A stretch of 64,000 nt of DNA from Gordionus sp. m RMFG-2023 (taxonomy: Eukaryota; Nematomorpha; Gordioida; Chordodea; Parachordodidae): NCBI RefSeq assembly GCF_954871325.1, contig NC_088778.1, positions 29,621,120-29,685,119 on the forward strand. The letters run 5' to 3'. The translations under genes were made by a program, and so were the position numbers. Below, piece by piece: positions 23,895-35,075 of this stretch. The stretch's first letter is position 1. Every line of letters starts with the position of its first letter. The notes under the pieces were generated by a model. The model saw nothing but the letters and a program-made list of their open reading frames with translations. It was not told the origin of the DNA and made no database searches.

Positions 23895-24024
23895 TAGACC
23901 TCGTTTACCGGCGCTATATCCTTCTATAGGGCTCCGAGCAATGTTTAATTTGTGAAATTTATAGTGTTAAATTGCACATGAGCGACATCGCGATATATCG
24001 CGTTTCGCTTTAAACGAGGCCTTA
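23895..24024. mobile_element. Possible small inverted-repeat element
   Basis: Opposed ends TAGACCTCGTTTA and TAAACGAGGCCTTA, about 130 bp apart, enclosing a perfect 14-bp palindrome CGCGATATATCGCG (23989-24002). A similar end (TATAAACGAGGACTTA) occurs near 31934. No clear target duplication. Confidence 0.4.
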
Positions 24025-24975
24025 TGATTGTGAATTAGGTTAAACCTGAGACAGAATGTTTTGAAGATATTTTTTTTTAATCAAGGCTAAAGTTTTCGAT
24101 GGCGCCGAACGTTTTTTCAAAAATGTGATTTCATAAAAAAATATTAGATGGCGTCGTAGAATCTTTTTATATACAAAGAAAACTTATCATTTTAGAGGAA
24201 GGTTTGTGTGAGTCTCAGATGCTAAAACGTTGATTTTAAAAGCACAGCACGCTTCGACCTGGGAGCGATTTCTAATGGAACATATTTTTTTTGTGAGGCT
24301 AACAAAGGTGATTTTGTATTACATAATATATATAATAATTAATAAGTAGATATAACGATATAACGATATAAGCCAAGGAAAGATCTGAACTACGCATCTG
24401 TCCACTAATATATCACTCTGCACTCAGTAAAATAATCAAACTACCTACAATTTCTCACGCTACTCGAAAACATCAAAAATTTTTTGTATATATGGATAAC
24501 ATTACAACACTTTCTAATATTTTAATAAAACACATAAAAAGTAAATAATTCTCAACGATATACATCATTACTCAAAAATTAAGGTGGTAGTTTTTAAACG
24601 AGGTAGTTATGGTGTCTTTAAAAAGGTATAGTTCATTCCTCTCATCATAGTAGCAATGAAAAAGGATACAATGTGTTTGAAATAGACTCTTTTATAAATG
24701 TTGTGCCTTGTTTAATAATTTTAACTACACATATCGCATCCCCTATATTTATAGTCAAATGCGAAGATAAAAGTGGCGATTTAACAAGCTAATCGATCTA
24801 ATAAAATCTTTTGTTTATCTTTTAATTATTTTAAAGGGAATGATAGGTGGTTCGAGATATTTTTAATTCCGATCATGATGGATAATTTAATATGGATAGA
24901 TCAGTTGTTAAATCGAAATATATTTTGTAGGTTCCGCTATAAAAAGAAAAGGTATCTTTATATATTATATAAGTA

Positions 24976-25330
24976 CTAGCTAATAACAAGTCAAGAATGA
25001 CGGGGTTGAGGGGTAATTCGTTTGTGTATATGGTACTAAATATACTTTATTCATATATTTTATAAAAATATTAAAATTTAGGAGAAAAATCGATAAATTT
25101 GTGAATCACACCTCATAAGATATTCTTAATTTAATCTATGATGACCCGTCTTTCTTTATGGGCAAAATGAAAAATATATAACTAAGAGTATCAGAGCTCC
25201 CGTTAGTCAGCATTGCTGAGTCCGTCAAAAATGACTGGGAATGAGAATTTTCTCCTTACTCTTATAATAGTTGCTATCTGTTATTTGAAAATAGTATCCT
25301 ATTTTTATTCTTTATAACCCCCCTCCCCCA
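24976..25330 (-). mobile_element. Helitron-like 3' end and related repeat block
   Basis: Read on the minus strand, the block ends with a GTCA/TGAC hairpin (24990-25001), ten bases, then CTAG (24976-24979) followed by T, the arrangement of a Helitron 3' end. The part at 25000-25100 is closely related to 60548-60660 in the same orientation. The part at 25211-25326 (CCGTCAAAAATGAC, AATAGTATCCTATTTTTATTC) matches 62360-62450 inverted. No helicase or Rep coding is present. Confidence 0.45.
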
Positions 25331-25469
25331 ATCAGACTAGGCTCAATCCATTAAAACTAAGTTTAAATACTATGTTTTGACTTTGAGTCAAAATGTATTT
25401 AAAGCTATTACTTGATATCCATATTAATATTATTTGTTAAAGTATTACTGATCACCTATGCCTAATACT

Positions 25470-25860
25470 TAATATTGAAAAAATTCCCAAGCAAATTCCA
25501 AGGCCATAATAATTTTGAAAAAATTTCCCCAACCCCAACCAAAGTTCATAATAATTTTGGTAGTTAAGAACTGGAATAAAATATGAGTCTTGGTTTTTGG
25601 ATTAGGCAGAGCCTAGGCCTGCAAAACACATTTGTTTTAGGTCAATGTCTGATCCATAGTTAATAATAAAAAAATTCCCAAGCGTTGTAGCTGATAATAA
25701 TTTGAAAAATTTTCCCCAAGCCCAGCTCAATATAATTTATAAAAATATTTTCCAAGCCCAGCTCGACCCATTATAATTTTAAAATATTTTTCTCAAACCT
25801 GGCCAACCGATAATAATTTTGTAATTTTTTTCCCAAGCCTGGAGCTTCCAATAAAAAAAA
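25470..25860 (-). repeat. Degenerate tandem repeat, unit about 45 bp
   Basis: Repeats of a theme like TTCCCAAGCCCAGCTC...ATAATAATTTT. The same theme in opposite orientation forms 61300-62230. The block CCTAGGCCTGCAAAACACATTTG near 25610 matches 61985-62050 inverted, so these are dispersed copies of one element. Confidence 0.5.
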
Positions 25861-26158
25861 TAAATATTAATATATTAAAATATAGTTTCAAATATAAGAA
25901 GAATTGTATTACAAAATTTAAGCTAGGGGCTAAGTTGGAAAGAACGTTTGCCTTATCGTACGTTAAATCAGGGCATTGAATCTCATTGATGTATAAAAAA
26001 AATTAAAATAAAATTTTACCTCTAATTTAACATTAGAGGTAAGTCTCCTTCGGTTTATTATTAAGATGATAGGAAAATTGATAGAGAAAATAAAATTAAC
26101 ATTAAGTTTATTCGAAAACATTCATTTCTTGATTACGGAGATTATATATATTAGATAC

Positions 26159-29100
26159 TAGACCTATTCAAAAAAATTATATTCAATTCTATTCGAATAA
26201 TTTGACTAGAATCGAATAATTACGAATACGAATAATAAATTATTTGTTTCATCCAAATACGAAGAATCATTAATATTCAAATTACTCGGAATATTTCGAA
26301 TTTTTCGATTTGAATTATTCTGAATAATTGAATTTTTCGGAACAATTCTCATTTCTATTTATAACCTGCCAATCTGAAAGGTGATGTGATTATAAAAAGA
26401 CTAGCACAAATTTAAAAATAACAATATTAAATTTTTATTTTGCCATGTTTTTTGAATCTCTCGAAAGTTTATTTTTTGAATCTCATAATAAATTATATTA
26501 AAAAAAATTATACAAACCAAAGGTATATAAAAATATAATGCATCTCTACAATATATTATTGTTAGCTAGCCAAATTTTTATAGAGGAGAGAGTGCTTCTA
26601 ATGAAATAGTTAAGCTTGATGTTGTAGTTGACAAAATTTCCTCACAAAAAAGAGCGATTTTATATGAAATCAATATTAATCTATAAAGACGGTGAAAAGA
26701 CTGATTTGCAATCATTGCAAAAAAATGTAAAGGCAAAACAACATCCCCATGTTTCATTCACACCTCAGTGATGTAATAAAATTGATATTTTTTTTAAAGC
26801 CTATATCACCAATTTCTTTATCTAAAAAAAATTAATTTTAAAGATAACTTGCTAAAGTTATTTATATATAATAATAATATACCTTTTAAAACTGTTAATA
26901 CAAAAGATTTTGAAGATAAGTGATCTTGATTGTTCTGCAAAATCAATATGCTCATATACCCAAAAAATGTATATGTACAATACATTTGAGGAAAAGGAAC
27001 AGTTGGTACAGGAAATAATATCCAAAAATAAAAGTCAGCATGATTTTTTTATCTGACATTTGGACTAGCTAAACACAGGTTCTTTTTTTAGGGCTAACAA
27101 CCCATTTTATTGATGATAATTTTAAATGCTGCTCCAATGGCGACTAATGAAAAAGTATATCATGAATTTAGGAGATTATTTTTTTAAAAAAACTTTATTT
27201 TCATGATTATTTTCTAAGAATCGCACATTCAGGTAAAAATAAAAGCCCTTGTTAAAATAATTAAAATTTTTAATTTGGAGAATAAATTTTACTAATAACT
27301 TTGGATAATGCAACTAAAAAAATATATTCTTTATTGATACATTTTCTTTAAGATACTCTTTTATAAAATAAAACACACCAATGCTTTGCCCATGTAATTA
27401 ATTTAATTTCCAAAATAATTTTAAAAATCTTAGATCCTTCTATTTTAAAACTGAGACACATCATTAGAATGATCAGTAATTCTCTCAAAAAGTCAAATTT
27501 ATTAAAAAATATATGTAGTTCACTATACCCTTCCCTTAATCTTTTTAAAACCAAAATTAGAACGTAAAATAATTGATTGAAAGAGGCTTATTGTTAAAGC
27601 CTGCTATAATAAAATTAGTCAATGAAATAATAACTAATATTAAAATTCTTCAAATATAAACAAATATCGTAATTAAATTAAAATTTATAATTAGGGAATA
27701 ATATAATACTTTGCTAACGTATAGGAGTAATTGGGAGGATCTTATAAAATTACAGCTATCCTATTGCCTTTATATGAAACTACAAATATGGTATGTGGGG
27801 AGTAGTGTTGTTAAAAAGCCTAATTCAGGTCGCTTGAAAAAAATGCCCCAATTAAGATAATAACTAAAATAACACTATGTAAGCCTGAAGATTTTACTCA
27901 TAACTGACAGAACTGCTTGGACATCTATTTACTAAAATCTCGATGCTCACATAATAATATTTTAGCTAAAATCTTAATCGGCCCGTTGAAAAATCGTTCC
28001 CAAATCGGGCTTTTTAACGTGGGGAGGATATATTACTTATAATATGGCTATTATACCTTATTACATTTTAATTTTTGAGCACTTAAAAACAAATGGAAAA
28101 CCTGATTTCCATAAATCCCTTAACAATTGTTTTAAAGCAGTATATGATAAAAATTGTTGAGCTATTGCAATTTAACTACCTGATGTTGCAATAACCACAA
28201 TATTAGATCACATACTTTAAGTAGAATATTTTAAACCAATATCTGCTGATTACGATATTGATATCTCAAGTTAACAGACAAATTTAAAGATCTTTATACC
28301 AGATATAAAGGTACTTACCCCATTTAAATAAATAAGATTTTATTTTATAATCATAACTGTCAAACAAATAAGAATGAAATTCAATAAAACAGACTAGTCA
28401 TTTGTTTTTAAAAATAATATTCAAATGTATAAAAAAGATTTTTTTTTAACTGAGTGAACCAAGAGCAAAGTACTGACACGTTAATGTGGTGAAAAGTAAA
28501 TGCATATCTTCCCATACTTTCGAAAATGGCGAGGAATTACCTATCTATATAAGAAACATCAACTGCTTGTGAAAGGCTTTTCTCAGTTGGGAAACGATTG
28601 TCATTTAAGGAAGAAAATATAAGAAAAAACTCTTTGCCTTATGAATTGGCTTAGAATTATAAATTAAACTAATAATATACATTTAAATTTTGTTTATGTT
28701 GCATTTATTTTAAAATAATATATTTATTTAATTAACAACAAAAAAAAGTTAATATACCGATTTAAAAAGATATACATATTTATATATTAGCTTTGTGGTA
28801 TAAATGTTTATTTTACTGTTCTGCGGTTATATACTATATAGATAATTATTTTTCTTGTTATATAAACAAACGTAAAATTATATCTGTTGAGATATATTAT
28901 TATTCACTCTACTTTCTGTTACTTTAAACGAATAATAAAATACTACTGATATTCTTAATTCTGAGCTAAAATCCCTACAGTTTATAACTTTGATTACATA
29001 TTTTCCTCATCATCAGATTATTATAATGATTTTTTTTTCTGTTTGAAATCAAATTTTCAAAAAAAAAAAAAATTTGTCAATATATTTGAGTATGAATTAT

Positions 29101-29249
29101 TTCATTACGAAAATTCTTTCCTATTATTCGAATCGAGTACAAATAGTATATTTTTTTGTTCGTATGAATACGAATAGTAAATTATTCGATTCGTTTAGAC
29201 GAATACGGATAATTAATATTCGATTCAAATTCGTTTCTGAATAGGCCTA
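26159..29249 (+). mobile_element. Decayed hAT transposon (TAGACCTATTCA ends)
   Basis: About 3.1 kb between TAGACCTATTCA and TGAATAGGCCTA, with ATTCGAAT-rich subterminal regions on both sides. Coding remnants on the plus strand follow hAT order. A BED-type zinc finger remnant CNHCKKM lies near 26710. CFAHVINLISKI lies at 27382 onward (the hAT CxxH region), followed by an LPLYETT segment near 27765. At the C-terminus, ETSTACERLFSVGKR lies at 28553 onward (the hAT dimerisation motif, including its conserved Glu). Stops and frameshifts throughout mean no functional product. Flanking 8-mers do not match, so the insertion is old or the ends have eroded. Confidence 0.65.
27803..28018. mobile_element. 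TAGTGTTG-family MITE nested in hAT remnant
   Basis: Starts TAGTGTTGTTAAAAAGCC and ends GGGCTTTTTAAC, having lost the last six bases expected. Perfect 8-bp duplication GTGGGGAG at 27795-27802 and 28019-28026. It interrupts the degenerate transposase of the surrounding hAT, so it is younger than that element. Confidence 0.8.
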
Positions 29250-32200
29250 AAATGTATATCTAATAAATTTTAAGAAATATTTCAATTTTACGTTTAAAAT
29301 GTTAGAATGAAATGGATATGATTAGACAGGACTTAAGCTGAAGAATGAAGCAAAAAATATCAGTTTCGTTTTCTAATTTAACGATAAATTTAGATTTTTG
29401 AATTTAATTCCTAATTTTTCGAAGAAAAAAAGAATAACAGATTTTGAATATTTGTTTCTATTAAGTGAAATAAAATGGAGGTCAAAAAAATAAAAATTTT
29501 ACCTTAACAAATATTTAAAAAAATATCCCTTTAAACGCAACGAAATTGATTTTGTATTAATATTCTAACAAACTGGATAGAAAATCCTTTTTAAATTTTT
29601 TTTTATTAATATTCAAAAAAAAAATGACAATTTTTGGTTTCAAATTTCCCAGTCATACCTCGAAAGCACATTAACCTAAGTTGTTTTTTCGCTGCAATAT
29701 ATTAGGCCTTATTTTAGAACGTTGTATAAAAGGAACCATTTTTTTAATATCTATTTCGACTTTTTGTCATATTTTTAAAAAATATATGAAGGAAGGATGG
29801 GAGACAATTGATATTTTCCTTATCGATCCAAGATTTAAAAATTCTTGCCTAGAAAATCCCGACAGATTTTTTAAAAAATATATTTTTTTATTCATTAAGC
29901 CACTATTTGTGTCCTATAAGTATAGTTTACTAATTTAAATATTATTTATATTATTATATAGATTATCATAAGGATGATTCTGAATTGACATCACCATGAC
30001 CCAAATATAATAAATAACAGCTAACATCCTATATTCAAGGAATTAATTTTATCCTCAACCAAAACTCGGTCTTAAACCTATTCCACACAATTTAAAAAAT
30101 TACTATCATATTTTCTTGTTTATAAAAAATATTAAATTATTATATTTTTTTGTTTAAAAAATATTACAATTTTTAGTTCTCAGAACGTTTCGACCAATGA
30201 TATATGTATATTATAATATATTAACCTAGATTGACAATTCTCTATCATTTAAGTGTGCAGACATAGTAATCAGCAGAGGTCATTTTCAAGGTGTAGACGC
30301 TGACTAAATGATATTAGAATGATACTAGGCGTTTAAAATTATTTATTTTTTTAAAAACTAAAACATAATTTTCATTTAGTCAAAACTTTCAGATTTCAAA
30401 CAATATATATATATAATGGTGGTATCTATAGCTGCTTTCTATGAATGTGCTTATTTTTAATACACTTTTTAATGGATCATGAATCTAGATTAGAATTTAA
30501 TATCATATTCAAGGTATATGATTTTAAATACTACTAGGAACAAATTTTGATCTTTTCTTGAAAAAATTATCAAAAATGCTAAAACCATCGCTGTTAGTGC
30601 TCTTGCATTCTGTAATTTTTTCAAAAAGGGTTGGTAAACAATGTATAACATCATCCACATCAAATCTTTGTTCTAAAAATAACCTTATAATCATATATTT
30701 TACAAATTCATTTGGATTTAACGAATATTTATTATTTGTAGTTAGCATGAATTTCTTTTAAGGAGGGCCCAAACATAGATAGCGGTAGGGGTGGGGTATT
30801 TGTCAAATTCCTGAGAAAATTTATAGACTGACTATAAGAGTTTTCACTGATAATTTTTACTTAATCCTTTGCCGAGGGTAAGTAGCTTTTGAACTGAACA
30901 CGGTTTCTTCTAAAGTATTTGGTGGAATTGCATTTTTTTTAAATTTTCTTTTACTTTTTACGCTGTTTAGTCAAAGCTAAATAGCCGGCTGTTCAATAAT
31001 AGGTCGTACTAGGACACACTCTTTTTGAGCCCCAAACATCTGTGTTCGATTCTTACATAAAAGGTATGATCTACGACAGAATGCGGGCTGTGGTAGGTCT
31101 AATGTAGAGATCAGGTAGTTTGGCTCACCGTTCAAAGAACCTCGATTTTAAAAAATTCTTTAGTGTCAGCTGTAAAGAAATTGGTTTGGTTTTAAAAACT
31201 AATAAGAGCAAGTAATTTTTTTACACGGCACGGGTTATAATACTAATTTAAACCAACCGCCCCCCCCCCAAGATTTATTTAGAAATAATCACTTCATAAT
31301 AGCGTTAGTTTGGTAGGGAGAGAAGCCCCCCCCCTGGGCACGCTGTTTAAATACATATCTATTTGACAGATGGCATAACGTTCTTCTATAATACGAATTT
31401 TATTAATGACATTGATTGAAGAATGATCACTTTTAAGGACTAGCCATTATAACGAACCACCAATTTTTATTTAAAAAATTTCTCGATTGGTTTTATTTTT
31501 CAAATTTAGCAAACATGTGATACTTTAAATTTTCTACCCTATGGATCCCTTGAAATACATATATTTTGCATCCTAAAGTCTTAACGATTCGTCACTTATA
31601 ATTAAATAACAAGTTAAAAAATACATTTTTATCCAAAAAAATAGAAAATGTTTCCTTACATGTTTAGGAGATATTGGTATTGATTAATCATAATGATATT
31701 ATCAATCTTATAACTTCTAGCAAATTTTAGAATGAAGGATATAACTCCAGATAATGAAATCAGAGTATACACATGGGAGAGAATCAAAGGCAACATCCTT
31801 AAGATTTACCCTTCATTTTTACTCCTTACCCCTGTAAACCCTTTAACTCACTCAAAGATAACGAGGTTAAGCGCTTGGTAATTCGTGTCTAAATAGCATA
31901 GTAGTAAAAGTTATATGCTACTTTCGCGGCGGCTATAAACGAGGACTTAATCCTATTTAAAAAATCATCTAGTTCATGAAATCCATTTTTAATACCAGAT
32001 TATCGTTAATTATGTAGCTACATTAAGACGCCACATAATTGAAAAACATTCTCCTGAAATAAGTATCAGGGCCGCACCGATTTTTGAGCAATACCAATAT
32101 CGTTCCTCTATACCTTAAAGTATCGGCCGACACTTCTTTATCGCGAAGGAAAGATCCATATAAACGTGGTTGGTGCCTTTATTTGTTCCAAAATCTTATT

Positions 32201-32896
32201 AAAGGGGGCATGGTGCATGTATTACGTCTTTGGTTTGGCACTGTCATGTCCCAGCTTGGGATGTGTCCTGTCCCAGGAAAAAAGGATGGGATTATGGTTT
32301 GACCAGCTCCATTCCTCGCGGATGTCAAATTTATTGATTCAGTTAGAAAGAAAAACGAAAACTAATGTAGACAATAAAACAAATTAAATATTTTTTTAAA
32401 AAAATGCGCTATAACTTTATTTAAAATTTTAATTAATACATTATAAATTTTTTTTTATTTATTAAGCAAACATAATTTTTTATTTCATTCATAATTGATT
32501 CGTAAATGAATTATGCTTCGATTGGCTATGTATTTCAATTTGGACTTTATTTTTTTTAGTAGCGATTATCATAATATGAATTAGAAGAAAAAAATAATAT
32601 ATTTGGTTTATAAATGATTATTATTATATAATTAATTATCAATAATCGAAAATCAATATCCCTAAATTCAAAAATAAATATTTTATAATTATCTAATTTC
32701 TAGATTTCGACTGATTTTTTTATTAATTAATTCGTTTGAATACAAAAGCGGGCCACCGAGTTGTTGCAAAAATTACTCTTTAAAATTAAATGAATCCGGG
32801 AACAGCATAAATGCTTTTCTAATAATTATAAAATTGAATCACGGCGCTGAACTGAAAGAATCGAGGATTTGTGATCTGATTTAAGAAGAAATCATC
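29250..32896. other. Mostly non-coding stretch with repeat fragments
   Basis: Holds an isolated GTGTAGACGCTG end of the 9-bp-TSD family near 30292. A dispersed repeat with AGCCGGCTGTTCAATAA lies at about 30900-31030, and two runs of C near 31260 and 31327. A GC-richer block at 32070-32340 (GGGCCGCACCGATTTTTGAG onward) has short open frames but no recognisable product. Confidence 0.45.
30524..30748 (-). CDS. Possible small unrecognised coding exon
   Basis: An ATG-started 74-codon frame encoding a soluble, mixed-charge peptide (NEFVKYMIIRLFLEQRFDV, DGFSIFDNFFKKRSK). Amino-acid composition is less biased than in random AT-rich frames, but no family is recognised, no splice partners were identified and the opposite strand is also open. 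May be chance. Confidence 0.25.
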   Translation of the reverse strand: MLTTNNKYSLNPNEFVKYMIIRLFLEQRFDVDDVIHCLPTLFEKITECKSTNSDGFSIFDNFFKKRSKFVPSSI

Positions 32897-33658
32897 TTAA
32901 TCACTTAGATCTATGTAAGGCATAACGAGAAGTTTTTCGTCTTCGACAGATGGTATCATGTGAGGTTCTTTGTAATCTCGAAGAATCTGTGGTTCATCAA
33001 CGTCCATCGAATGATCATTATAATGATCGAAAAGAGATTCAAGGAGCGTTTCGTTTTTATTCATGTCACGTTGAATGATCGATTTTAAAGATTGGTCATT
33101 GTCGTTCGAGTAATCGGGGGGAGCCGCTGTACCAAATAATCCATTGTAAAAATCGACGAACTCTTGGCCGGGGCTTCGTGGAATAGGGATAACATGGGGT
33201 TGTATAACCACTGCTGCATCTGACACAACAGTTTCTTCGGCTAAGATTTTTTCGGACTCGAAGGTTTTCATATTCCTTAAATGATCGTGAACAGAATCAG
33301 TCTCTATTCTTTGAACCATAAAAGAATGTTGCGTATGGGGCGAAGTCGACGATTGCGTGAAGGGGTCATTTGTGGTGACGATAGTGATAGGTGAAGTAGT
33401 CTTAGACAGATTTGTGGTTGAGCAATTATATTTTTTGTCGTAAGAATAGTTCTCGTTAATACCTTTATCAAGGAAATCGACATCGGGTAACGGTTTAATT
33501 TTTTTATGTCTGCCTCGTTTCTTTTTGTGAACGACGGGCTGGGAATTTCCGATTGTATAATCGAGTTTCCCGTCTTTCGTAAACGATTGAATTGCGGTGT
33601 GCGCTTTGACGGTATTTAATCGGTTATCGAGTGAGTTATTATAATATCCACCGGATAC
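32897..33658 (-). CDS. MED26: Mediator subunit MED26, exon 4 (C-terminal)
   Basis: Last exon of MED26. Acceptor ATTATCAAG at 33659-33660, then GTATCC. The frame is open in phase 0 for 253 residues to TAA. It begins VSGGYYNNSLDNR and has a basic stretch KKKRGRHKKIKPLP, Ser/Thr-rich linker sequence and an acidic C-terminus ending LLVMPYIDLSD. The ending matches the MED26 C-terminal pattern (human protein ends NILPYVCLD), the region that anchors MED26 in the Mediator core. Exon 3 also ends on a codon boundary, so the join is in phase. Linking across a 5.9-kb intron is inference from strand, phase and both conserved ends. An additional small exon in between cannot be excluded. Confidence 0.65.
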   Translation of the reverse strand, partial: VSGGYYNNSLDNRLNTVKAHTAIQSFTKDGKLDYTIGNSQPVVHKKKRGRHKKIKPLPDVDFLDKGINENYSYDKKYNCSTTNLSKTTSPITIVTTNDPFTQSSTSPHTQHSFMVQRIETDSVHDHLRNMKTFESEKILAEETVVSDAAVVIQPHVIPIPRSPGQEFVDFYNGLFGTAAPPDYSNDNDQSLKSIIQRDMNKNETLLESLFDHYNDHSMDVDEPQILRDYKEPHMIPSVEDEKLLVMPYIDLSD

Positions 33659-33943
33659 CTTGATAATTAGATTTGACAAAAAAATATATATAATTATTCA
33701 ATAATAGTGTTTCCAAATTGCGATATTTTAAGTTTGAAGCAGGAAATTCACAAAACTTAAATTTAAAAAAAAAATTAAACTTTTAGTCTTAATTAGCTTA
33801 GCCTTAGATTTCGGCTTTAAAATTGTAAAAATTGAAAAATTTTCAATAAAATTCTGGAAAATATAATGTAAAAACTCAAATGTAAATGCAAAATAAAAGT
33901 TTCAACAATTTACGCAATATCATTTTTAAAATGTATTATTGAG

Positions 33944-34158
33944 TAGCGTTATTAAACGACCCGATTTAGGTCGTTTTAAAAAAAAATGCATGATTAAGAT
34001 TTTATCCAAAATAATTTATACCGTGTAAACCTAAAAAAAATTCATAAATGGCAGTGAACCTCTATTTGCCAAATCACGAGGCTTACATAATATTATTTTG
34101 GCATTCTTTTAATATGGCGGTTTTTTAAAGACTCAAACCGGGCCGTTTAACAAGGCTA
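33944..34158. mobile_element. TAGTGTTG-family MITE in MED26 intron 3
   Basis: Ends TAGCGTTATTAAACGACC and GGGCCGTTTAACAAGGCTA, diverged from the family consensus. No exact 8-bp flanking duplication, consistent with an old copy. Confidence 0.7.
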
Positions 34159-34362
34159 ATTATATGACAATTTGAACGCAGCACTCAATTCAACTAAAAA
34201 ATATGCCAAGTCAAGCTCAGAGCAAAAAAAAAGTAAATTTTATTGATAATTTTCATTTTTTTTTGAAAATAATAAAAAGAAAAAAAGGCTAAATTCTTTA
34301 AAAACAAAAAAAAATTTTTTGGTTTCCAGGGAAGAAAACGGGGTAAATTGCAATGATTTTAG

Positions 34363-34537
34363 CAGAGTTGTTAAAGTATCTAGATACAAGTATCTAGATC
34401 CTGTATCTAGATATAAAAATGTGGTATCTGTATCTGTATCTAGATAGATTTTTGATTAAATAATCTGTATATAGATATTATTTTAGACGTTATATCTGTA
34501 TCTAGATCCATGTAAAAAGTATCTTTTAACAACTCTG
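34363..34537. mobile_element. hAT-type MITE, CAGAGTTG family, complete copy
   Basis: 175 bp, ends CAGAGTTGTTAAAGTATC and GTATCTTTTAACAACTCTG, with many internal GTATCTAGATAC palindromes. Perfect 8-bp target duplication GATTTTAG (34355-34362, 34538-34545). Diverged relatives near 41548-41670 and 60012-60095. Confidence 0.85.
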
Positions 34538-34780
34538 GATTTTAGTATCAATAATTATTTATTTTATTGTAATGGTGTTAAAACCCTCAATTTTGCCGAT
34601 TAAAAAAACATTTTGACCAAACAATTACTAGCTAAGCATAGACAATATACCAACTGATGAGAGGGTAGACTTTATTTTTGGCAAAATATAAATGCTCGGG
34701 TAATATTCGATAGGACTAAAACTTGATTTTACCTTAAAAATTGACTAAATAGATTTTAAATAAAGAAGTGTGACTTAAGT

Positions 34781-34922
34781 TAGAGATCTGCATCGGGTCA
34801 AAAGATCATTAAGACCGGTTCAAAATTTAAAGAAAATTTTTTTTGTCATAGCCCGAACCAAAATTATTTTCAAAAATTACAAAGTAAGGATCTCAGGGTG
34901 CATTGGGCCTTGCAGATCACTA
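34781..34922. mobile_element. Short inverted-repeat element (TAGAGATCTGCA ends)
   Basis: 142 bp with ends TAGAGATCTGCA and TGCAGATCACTA and GGGTC/GGGCC just inside. Flanks ACTTAAGT and AATTAAAT match at 6 of 8 positions, suggesting an eroded hAT duplication. A right-end relative lies near 21805-21820. Confidence 0.55.
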
Positions 34923-35000
34923 AATTAAATCATGTTTAAAAAAAATCACATTTAGATATCTTGAAAATCATTATTATCATATTGATTCTATTCTAATATA

Positions 35001-35075
35001 TCTCCGAGGTGGCCTAGTGGGTTATGATGTATGCATGGAAATACAAGGTCCCAGGTTCGATCTTGGTAAGGAACG
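35001..35075 (+). promoter_or_regulatory. tRNA-like 5' end of the LINE (Pol III box A/B-like)
   Basis: The first 75 bases of the retroposed unit read like a tRNA gene: TGGCCTAGTGG (35010-35020) resembles box A and GGTTCGATC (35054-35062) box B, at normal tRNA spacing. Because the target duplication lies immediately before it, this segment was inserted together with the LINE. It may act as an internal promoter or may be a captured SINE head. Confidence 0.55.

Noticed and set aside
29681..29938. 85-codon plus-strand frame
   Set aside because: Phe/Ile/Lys-rich with A/T homopolymers and no supporting signals; likely chance.
32084..32387. Overlapping frames in a GC-richer block
   Set aside because: Two frames are open over the same repeat-like sequence and neither resembles a known protein.
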